From assembly GCA_946406115.1 (NCBI GenBank), contig OX291553.1, forward strand, positions 377,001 through 441,000: a stretch of 64,000 nucleotides of DNA, read 5' to 3'. This document shows, in pieces, positions 56,690-64,000 of the stretch. The DNA is from Apoda limacodes. Taxonomy: Eukaryota; Arthropoda; Insecta; Lepidoptera; Limacodidae. The stretch's first letter is position 1; every line of letters starts with the position of its first letter. The translations under genes were made by a program, and so were the position numbers. Under the pieces are notes generated by a model that searched no databases, was not told the origin of the DNA, and saw only the letters and a list, made by a program, of their open reading frames with translations.

Positions 56690-57235
56690 ATATTATGTGT
56701 GCCAATCGTTTGGGGATGGTGTTTAATGAAGGCCTCAGTGACACATGTAACCTATGAGGTTAATATTAAGGTTGTCCTTGCCTGGGTCCCAGGCCACAGT
56801 AGAATAGAAGGCAACGAGAAAGCTGACCACTGGGCTAAAGATGCAGTTCAGTCAGATATACAAAACTTCAATAAAATTTTCTCTTCAGACTTTCTCAGTT
56901 CAGCTAAAACACCAATGTCAGTAGATTGGAGTTATGTATGGAAACAGTCTTCATCCATTAAGGGCCGTTATCATGGCCAAATACAATCTGTTATCCCTGC
57001 AAAACCTTGGTTCTTTCGATTTCGATATTGTGTCAAATTAGTTACGTCGACCATATGCCGTCCAGACTGGGACATGCATGTACTCCAGTTTTTTAGCTAA
57101 AATAAAAGTAAGGGACCACTCTATTTGTGAGTGTGGCATTGACGAAGGTACTGTAGACCACATATTTTTCAATGTTTAACAAAATTTATCAAAACTTTTA
57201 ATATTAGAATACAACTCTTTTGCATGCATCAATAT
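56690..57235 (+). pseudogene. RNase H domain of a LINE (I-group-like), broken
   Basis: The frame 56699-57100 carries IKVVLAWVPGHSRIEGNEKA and DHWAKDAVQ, the C-terminal RNase H block (the His and Asp of GHSRIEGNEKAD are active-site region residues). PAKPWFFRFRYCVKLVTSTI and then, after a frame change, CECGIDEGTVDHIFF match the tail of such LINE proteins. RNase H occurs in I, R1 and LOA type LINEs, not in the Jockey, RTE or CR1 elements nearby, so this is another family. The upstream reverse transcriptase is absent. Confidence 0.7.
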
Positions 57236-57300
57236 GTCCGTCACCACTTAGTATAATCCTCTCTCACACTTGTTTGTTTGTTTTATATATTGTGATGCCC

Positions 57301-59065
57301 TTACAATACAATACAATACAAATATCCTTTATTGCACAAAACAAAAACACAAACTTATTGTAAAAATAATATTAAAAAACATGTACAACAGGCGATCTTA
57401 TCGCCAGATGGCGATTTCTACCAGATAACCTATGTTGGTATTGATATACAAATTTAAAATATTGGAATGGTAGGATGTGCAAAATTGTACAAAAACTGAA
57501 ATAAAGATATAAGTAACATAGAATAAGAATAGTATAAATTACCAAATAAATAAATAACTACAAAATACATAAATACCCTTATACATAAAATATAAAATAC
57601 ATAAATTCCTTACATAAAAATACATAAACTACACATAAATAAAACAATCATAACTTAAATATTTAAGTGTCTACATCAGAAGAACAGAGGGAGCAAAACA
57701 ACAAGGTTATGCGAGATTTAAAAAATGCTTTTTCACTTGTGCTTTGAAGGTTGTAAGTGATTGTGCTTTTCGGATATCTACTGGGAGAGAGTTCCACAAT
57801 CGCACTGCTTGTACGGTGAAGGAATCATCGTAAAATTTTGAGTTGTGACTCGGTGTATTAAGTAATAAATTAGAGGAGGAACGCAAAGAGGCATAGTAAC
57901 CAAAACGCTCTTTGAGATAAGAAGGGTAGCTAGGATTGAACAGCACACAGTAAAGAAGTGAAAGAATATGAGCATTCCGGCGAAAACGAATTGGGAGCCA
58001 CTTGAGCTTCACGCGGAAATTGGAAATATGGTCATATTTGCGTAATCCAAATATAAACCGAATACAGAGATTTTGTAGTCGCTCAAGTTTGTTTAATTGG
58101 TCTTCAGTTAAATCAGGATAGCTAGCATCGGCGTAATCGAGTATGGGAAGCAAAAGAGAGTGTGCAAGAACAATTTTAGTGTCCGTGGGTAGGAAATTTT
58201 GCAGCCTTCTTAGGGAACCTACAGCGGAAAACATTTTCTTACTGACCTCGGCTATCTGTGAAGTCCAAGACATACTACTATCTATAATAATACCTAGATT
58301 CTTAACCTGGTCATTATAAGGTATAAATACATTGTCTACACAAACTTTTGGGAGACTAACCCAGTTTATTCTAGACATAAACTTTGGACTGCCTAGTATT
58401 ATGGCCTGGGTTTTTGCTGGGTTTATTTTTATGCCAAAGGCTTTGCTCCATTCTGAAATTTTGAGGAGATCAGAGTTTATCAAACCTATCGTTTGAAATA
58501 AATCATCAAAAGTTGTTTGATTATAGACCTGGAGATCGTCTTTATACATGTGGTGGAGAGAAGAAAGTTGGTGAGTAATTGAATTAATAAAAATCGCAAA
58601 TAAGAGAAGAGATAAAACACCACCTTGCGGAACACCGGCAACTATGTGGCACCAATCTGAAAAAATGTTATCGAATTTGATACTTTGCCTACGTCCACGC
58701 AAGTAGCTCTGAAACCACCGTTGGAGATATGTTAAGAGAACGCAATAACTCCAACAACACATCAAAATCGACAGTATTAAATGCATTACTAAAATCAAGT
58801 AACGTTAATACTGTGAGCTGTTTATTGCCCATTCCCATGCGAATGTCTTCCGTGATTTTAACTAGAGCCGTAACAGTACTATGTCCTGCACGAAATGCTG
58901 ATTGAAGAGGATTTAATAGGTTATTTCGTGTCAAAAACAGGTTTAGTTGTTTTTGGACAAGACGCTCAAGAACTTTGGATAAAAAAGGAAGAATAGAAAT
59001 AGGACGAAAATCAGAAAGATTTTTTGTTTTAGGTAAAACAAACCAAAATTTTCCAACTTGCCTTT
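57301..59065 (-). mobile_element. 5'-truncated LINE (family B) with tandem TTGTA tail
   Basis: On the minus strand a long reverse transcriptase frame is followed by about 400 bp of 3' untranslated sequence. It ends with 'gcaataaaggatatttgta' and repeated TTGTA (plus strand 'tacaatacaatacaa' at 57301-57320). The 5' truncation is near 59065. Confidence 0.75.
57707..59060 (-). pseudogene. Reverse transcriptase of LINE family B, long but mutated
   Basis: The 5' piece reads FWFVLPKTKNLSDFRPISIL. The frame 58934-58689 has LQSAFRAGHSTVTALVKITE and LLDFSNAFNTVDFDVL, with the first catalytic Asp. A frameshift near 58700 leads to the 363-residue frame 58798-57707: FQSYLRGRRQSIKFDN, VAGVPQGGVLSLLLFAIFIN and HMYKDDLQVY, the catalytic box with Lys replacing the usual Ala of YADD but both Asp kept. 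Then follow GIKINPAKTQAIILG, LGIIIDSSMSWTSQI, FGLRKYDHISNFRVKLKWLP and LWNSLPVDIRK to the end. It is one of the best-preserved RT frames in the window, yet it lacks its 5' endonuclease. Confidence 0.8.
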
Positions 59066-60765
59066 CTTTTTAATATTATATTAAATTTTTTAACACATGT
59101 CTCTTTCATCACGGATACTGGCGAAATGATTTGGCTTAGACCTAAATGAAAGCAATTTTTCAAACAATTAATTGTTTTGACAGGTAACTAGTAAATAAAT
59201 ATTACACTTAGCAATCCACTATTGTTACTTTTGTATTTACAAATGAATAAAAAATTAGATGGAAATACACAAAGTCCAATCTTTTAAACTGTGAATACTG
59301 AAAAATACTAGAACCGTAAATAAGGAGCTTTAACTTTTTTAATTTTAGATGTTGCATGAAATTTTATTCTTTCTCTTACATTTCTGCTGTGATATTGCTG
59401 TTGAAAACTTTTCCTAGTTGTGGTGCAATAATGGGAATAAGTAAATCTCTAAAAATTCCTTAGGTTTCTTGGTAATTAATAGTTATTGGTGTAACATTTA
59501 GATAAACTTCACTGAGTATACAATATCTTCCTGGCTCATCTTGTTGTTTATATTACTTATACTTCTTTACATTAATACCTATATTATGACTCAAATTTTT
59601 CTTATTATGCTATTTAGGCATTCAATTTACAAGCATAGAATAATTTTTGGATAAACATATATTTAAGTCAGGAATTAAACCTGCGAACCTATTTATATAT
59701 AGGTTCACATCAATAGTGTCTCCATTTGTACCTCTATTGTAAATAATGTTTTATTTAGTGCAGGTTCGAGTTGTGGCCTGAGATCTAATCTGCTGACTAT
59801 GTCTTTGCTTTAAAAATTCTTACTTTTTTTTTCAAGACATTCTGCTTAAGTGATTAACCAGTTTTGTGGTGTAATTAAATACATATTTTTGTGTCAATTA
59901 TAGTCACTTTTGGTGCTCTGAGGTCTGGAAACTCACTACTTAGTTAGCGCAATAGCAAAACTACTGATTCCTGTGATATACAATACAAGATCTATACCAT
60001 TTGCTAAACAAAGGGCAACCTTTGGACAATTATTTGGAGAAAATGTATTACATATATGCTGTAAGTATATTACTATATATATTTTAAGTAAAAGTCTTTT
60101 ATTTTTGTTAGAGTTTATTACATTAGGTAAAAAATTTAAATACCTAAATATCTTATCTCATTAAACTTGGAAAATTAGTTGGAGATGGAGAAAGATATGA
60201 ACTACCATCTTGTTATACTTGTTAGACATACTGGTCATCCCAGTTGAGAGCTGCCAATAATAGCTTTTTCTATAGGTAAAACTGGGTACACTAATCTTTT
60301 ACTTCGCAAAAGTGTACTTGGAAAGTAGCTTGGGTCAGACAATAATCATGGTGGCTCCAGGGCTCTGTTGCTAGTAGTAGCTACCTACGGAACCGAGAAG
60401 TACAGGCTTAATTCCGCACACGACAAACATTTATGTGATGAAAATTTGTGTTTATCTTGAGACTGTTTCCTATGTACCTATAGACATATTTATTTACAAA
60501 AAAAGTAGGTTTCTAATATACATATGTGTTAATATATCTCTTATGTTTTGTCTGGTGTCAATAGTACAAGCTTTTCTTAGTTTGTGACCAGATGATTTTT
60601 GTGTAAAGTCCAGAAAAAAATGTATAATATGAATGTAGTAGTACCAATAAAAATATACCTTGATGATCTTTTTTAGTTATTCTGGGTAACCACTTTGTAG
60701 TTATTTATACTATACCACTAAGGGAACTCATTGTGATGCTTTTTGTTACAATTTACCATTTCAAG
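59066..60765. other. Gene-free AT-rich stretch
   Basis: No recognisable gene, tandem repeat or bounded element. The frame at 59973-60164 is AT-rich and without domain features. Confidence 0.35.
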
Positions 60766-61189
60766 CAAAGTGCAGGGCAAATGCTCAACAAGGATCATCT
60801 ACATTTTGCAAGTTGTCCAAATAATTTATTTTGCATAGGCATATGCGACACAAATGAACACATTGATAGAACATCAGTTAACTGGTTAAATTCAAGCAGA
60901 ACAGGGGCAAAGATGTGAAAGAAGAGTTTAGACAATACGCTATTTTAAATCCTTAATTTATCACTGTTTCAGGTCAAGTGCAGAGCAAATTCCAGACTGC
61001 AACTCAACTGGGATCATCGTCACTATGTAAGTTAATAACATTGAACATTATGTCTAATTTAATGAATATGCATTCACAAATGGGCTATCTTACTGTTTAA
61101 TCTCCAATCTCAGATTAACTGTTTTAGCTCAAATACAGAAAGGAGGTAAGTTATTTAAAATGAAATAAGTAGATTGTGAAATGAACTCA

Positions 61190-61290
61190 TGCCAAGGTTT
61201 TCTATAAGGACTACAGTATGGGGCTCTTCAAGGGAGAAGTAATTAGAGATCACGAGCTTGTTTGCCAACTAAGTATATGTGGTAATATAT
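61190..61290 (+). mobile_element. LINE remnant (end of coding and 3' region)
   Basis: 'tttctataaggactacagta' with 'ggctcttcaag' matches 49430-49470 of the LINE at 48880-49575. It then jumps to 'cacgagcttgtttgcca', the end of its 3' region as at 51150-51170, so an internal part is deleted. Confidence 0.6.
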
Positions 61291-61371
61291 GGGGTAACTC
61301 CCGACACTTCATTTCAATTTCACTTTGATTTTAGAATCAAATAAATCAATCATATAATATACTAGCTGTCC

Positions 61372-61593
61372 CGGCGAAAGTTGTTCCGCTGCCGTCCCTC
61401 TGTACCCGGCGAAAGTTGGTTTTTACCTATAGTGCCCGAGTCCGGCTCGCACTTGACATATCGAGATAAAACTATCCTATCTTTTAAGTTGGATCAAATA
61501 ACAGATATTTACGAAGTTTGATCAAAATCGGTTCAGTAGTTTAGGAGTCCATTGAGGACAAACATTGTGACACGAGATTTATATATATTAAGA
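61372..61593 (-). mobile_element. Short non-autonomous Helitron (222 bp)
   Basis: On the minus strand it begins TCTTAATATATATAAATC and ends GCCGGGACAGCTAG, inserted between A and T, the canonical Helitron pattern (A/TC...CTAG/T). The internal 'ttttgatcaaacttcg' and 'acaatgtttgtcc' are typical of this very common lepidopteran repeat. Confidence 0.72.
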
Positions 61594-61935
61594 TATAACC
61601 TTTTTATGCAACAAAATCAAATAGTATTATTAAGATTACACACCACTGAATGTAATTACAATGTAAGTACTTGAAATTATTGACAAGATTGCATTATGAT
61701 GGAAATTGGGATTGTCGTCGAGAGTCGGCCCCTTGTTTTGATCATTACTATAGTCACAGATTTAGCAATTTTATATAGAAATAGCAACTGAGCTGTTCTA
61801 AGTCCTTAACTTTTCACTGTTTCAGGTGAAGTGCAGAGCAAACCCAGTCTGCAACTCAACTGGCATCATCGTCATCATATAAGTTAATAACATTTAACAT
61901 CGTGTGAGTGTACTAAATATGCCCATATCCAACTT

Positions 61936-62216
61936 AATATTATAAATGCGAAAGTTCGGATGTTTGATACTTAATCACGCTTTAACCACTGGATAGATCT
62001 GGATGAAACTTGGCACACATGTATGTAGGATAGGACCTGGAATCGGACATGGTTACTTTTTATTACGAAAAATTCAAAATTTCCTGCAGGAATAACTATA
62101 ACCGAGCTTAAATGAACTATAGCTGTAGCTTGCTATAGCAAACTTCATTAGTATAATTAAAGAGTTCTACGGCGATAACCGAATTAAGGGCGGGCGGAGC
62201 CGCTGGCAAAATCTAG
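61936..62216 (+). repeat. Helitron-like repeat, complete-looking copy
   Basis: Starts 'tattataaatgcgaaagt', with 'gaaacttggcacacatgta', 'ataactataaccgagcttaa' and 'gcgataaccgaattaagg' inside. It ends 'gctggcaaaatCTAG' followed by T. The same family as the copies at 622, 1640, 40366 and 50469. Confidence 0.7.
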
Positions 62217-62404
62217 TTTATAATAATTAGTAGATTCTTATGTTTTAAATGTTTACTTTAAATGTTCAAAATGTGTCGACTATCAACTACCTACTGCGGT
62301 TTTAGATAATCTCAATACTGACATTTAACTTTTTTTCCAGTGCAATTTATCCAGTTCTTGGGAGGCCTCTGAATAACCAGCTAGGCACTCGCGTAAATAA
62401 CCTT

Positions 62405-62806
62405 TTTAGGGTTCCGTACCTTGAAAGGAAAAACTGGAACCCTTATATTTTCTCAGGAAGGCGTGGAGGTATCAAGCTAAAATTTATATCAAATACTCAA
62501 GTCTCCTGTTCCTTGGAGCTGTGAAAAAATCAAACTTCTGAACCAACGCAATCAAAAGATACAGCCGTTTATGCCGCAAATTTTCGAAACTCGCAAGGGA
62601 ATCAAAACCTATAGAGTACTTCCCGTAAACTCAGAATCTTGAAATTTGGTACGAAGCAACGTCTTATAGTACAGATAAAGGAAAAATTGCCATAAATTTT
62701 TAGTTACATCATAAAATAAAAATATTTTTAATAATATACAACATATAGTAAGTTTGCACGGAACCCTCGGTGCGCGAGCCAGACTCGCATTTGGCTGGTT
62801 TCTTTT
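62405..62806. repeat. Common lepidopteran repeat ('agggttccgtacc...ggctggttt')
   Basis: It begins 'agggttccgtaccttgaaag' with 'ggaacccttatattttctc' and ends with 'cggaaccctcggtgcgcgag' and 'ctcgcatttggctggtttc'. The short inverted match between 'gggttccgta' at one end and 'acggaaccct' at the other suggests a small DNA element. No coding sequence. Confidence 0.55.
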
Positions 62807-63273
62807 TAAAAAGGATTCCTGATTTCTGCCTTATGAGGGTGATATAGGCCAGAAAGCTAATTTCAATAATACTAACGATGTGCATGTAAATGTACTAAAA
62901 ATCATTACATAATGACATATACATTACTATGAGATGTTTTTGTTATACATTTCTTAAGTAATTTATGCCATAATGATGCCCTAATACTTTTAATTTTTTT
63001 GTATGGAATATAACGTATTTACCATTTTGTAGTTACCTTTTTATGACTTTTTGATACAACTTATAGTCAATGCACTAGATAAAAACCAATTCTAATTATT
63101 TAATCGGTCCGTCTGTCACCAGACTGTATCTCAAGAACCGTGATAGACAGTTGAAAGTATTTCTGTTGCCGCTATAACAACAAATACTAAAAAAAGAATA
63201 AAATAAATATTGAAGAGGGCTCCTATACAACAAACGTGATCATACAATTTACGAACACAAACAAAAACAAAAA

Positions 63274-63335
63274 GTGTGCCGCTAAGCAGTCACCCATCCA
63301 AGTACTGACCAAGCCCGACGTTGCTTAACTTGGAA
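63274..63335 (-). repeat. 5S rRNA-derived segment, unit 1
   Basis: On the minus strand, 'aagttaagcaacgtcgggct' leads into 'tggtcagtacttggatgggt' and 'gactgcttagcggcacac', then TTTTTG. This corresponds to the 3' half of insect 5S rRNA, including the internal A-box, intermediate and C-box control elements, ending in a T-run like a pol III terminator. It is not a functional 5S gene: the 5' half is absent and the 3' end diverges. Confidence 0.7.
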
Positions 63336-63496
63336 TATTGTTATAGTGTACTTGGAATAGTGTATTGTTATTGTTTTGGAAAATTACGTAAAACCGTGGT
63401 ACGGAATCCTCGGTGCGCGAGTCAGACTTGCAATTGACCCAAGTTAATGTTACGCATGTAAATTTACGTAATTTACGAACACAAACAAAACAAAAA

Positions 63497-63556
63497 GTGT
63501 GCCGCTAAGCGGTCACCCATCCAAGTACTGACCAAGCCCGAAGTTGCTTAACTTTG
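63497..63556 (-). repeat. 5S rRNA-derived segment, unit 2
   Basis: Same segment as unit 1, 223 bp further on, with 'gcaacttcgggc' in the A-box region (one change). Between units 1 and 2 lies 'accgtggtacggaatcctcg' and 'gcgcgagtcagacttgcaat', linking it to the 'ggccggttt'-type repeat. The leader 'acgtaatttacgaacacaaa' precedes it, as in unit 3. Confidence 0.7.
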
Positions 63557-63774
63557 AATAAAGTTGTCAACAAAACAATGTGTCATTTTACCGTCTAAAA
63601 TTATACCGTTACAGCGCCATCTAGCTCACATTAAGACAAACATTTGTTTGTGTTCGTAAATTATGTGAAACCGTGGTACGAAATCCACGGTGCGCTAGTC
63701 CGACAGGCAATTGACCGATGTTAATAATACGCATGTAAATTTACGTAATTTACGAACACAAACAAAAACAAAAA

Positions 63775-63836
63775 GTGTGCCGCTAAGTGGTCACCCATCC
63801 AAGTACTGACCAAGCCCGACGTTGCTTAACTTTGAA
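63775..63836 (-). repeat. 5S rRNA-derived segment, unit 3
   Basis: Third copy, 278 bp after unit 2, with an intact 'gcaacgtcgggc' A-box-like core. The spacer repeats 'accgtggtacgaaatccacg' and 'acgcatgtaaatttacgtaa', so the three form an irregular tandem array of composite units. Confidence 0.7.
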
Positions 63837-64000
63837 TATCTTTTCAAACAACCAAATATGTTTAATGTTTCTCTTAATGGTAAGCTAGATAGCGCTGTAC
63901 TGGTAATTTTAAAATAGTAATCACTTGGGCCCGTCTCACACTTGGCTGGTTTTTATTATTTGTTTTAATACTTTAGAGTTCATAATATTTACTGCAAATC

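Larger units (their letters stand above)
60766..61880 (+). repeat. Three exon-like repeated segments
   Basis: A segment of about 54 bp with 'aagtgcagagcaaa', 'ctgcaactcaactgg' and 'atcatcgtca' words occurs at 60973-61026 and 61826-61879, with a weaker copy at 60766 to about 60815. The middle copy lies between 'ctgtttcag' and 'gtaagtt', a good acceptor/donor pair, and is exactly 54 bp. The third has the same acceptor but 'ataagtt', so its donor GT is lost. Flanks of about 25 bp on each side also match, so the unit is larger than the exon-like part. Its function is unknown. Confidence 0.5.

Noticed and set aside
63274..63836. Functional 5S rRNA genes
   Set aside because: Only the 3' half of 5S is present, the end is diverged, and no full-length copy occurs.

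Overview
The window looks like nuclear DNA of an insect, most likely a moth or butterfly (Lepidoptera). It is AT-rich and almost entirely made of layered transposable elements: LINEs of several clades (Jockey, RTE, CR1-like and others), BEL/Pao LTR elements, hAT, Tc1, piggyBac and CACTA-like DNA transposons, MITEs, Helitron-like repeats and a 5S rRNA-derived repeat. Several repeats are of the kind common in Lepidoptera: short repeats ending in CTAG, a repeat ending near 'cgcacttggccggttt', and a LINE 3' end reading 'gggtcggcaacgcgcgag'. There is no bacterial gene organisation, CRISPR array, tRNA or rRNA operon.

Layout. 1-2.4 kb: small repeats and MITEs, including a piggyBac MITE with TTAA duplications. 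2.42-2.87 kb: a plausible two-exon host gene (minus strand) of unknown function. 3-10 kb: a Jockey LINE cut off on its 3' side, then an RTE LINE interrupted by another LINE. 10.65-19.18 kb: an 8.5-kb, apparently perfect palindrome centred on an (AT)41 tract. Its arms hold a dead DDE transposase gene split by an internally deleted hAT element. 16.12-23.92 kb: a 3,898-bp direct tandem duplication that overlaps the right palindrome arm. 24.4-25.9 kb: a degenerate BED-finger hAT transposase. 26.5-27.8 kb: the 3' part of a CR1-like LINE. 31.2-36.5 kb: a CACTA-like transposase pseudogene split by a BEL/Pao LTR element whose pol region is missing. 37.0-38.9 kb: a Tc1-type element carrying a hAT MITE. 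40.6-44.4 kb: an antisense LINE split by a 1.9-kb hAT element. 44.7-54.3 kb: BEL/Pao, Jockey and other LINE fragments. 55.56-55.73 kb: a small intact gene for cytochrome bc1 complex subunit 10 (UQCR11/QCR10 type), the most convincing host gene here. 56.3-59.1 kb: a MITE, a LINE RNase H fragment, and a LINE with a long reverse transcriptase frame. 60.7-64 kb: three exon-like repeats, Helitron-like repeats and three spaced 5S-derived units.

No multi-gene system is present. The most notable structure is the palindrome plus tandem duplication. It is either a very recent genomic rearrangement or an assembly artefact, and transcription through it could give long double-stranded RNA. Nested insertions with clear target-site duplications order many of the events. 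All coordinates and similarities were judged by eye; none was confirmed by a search.
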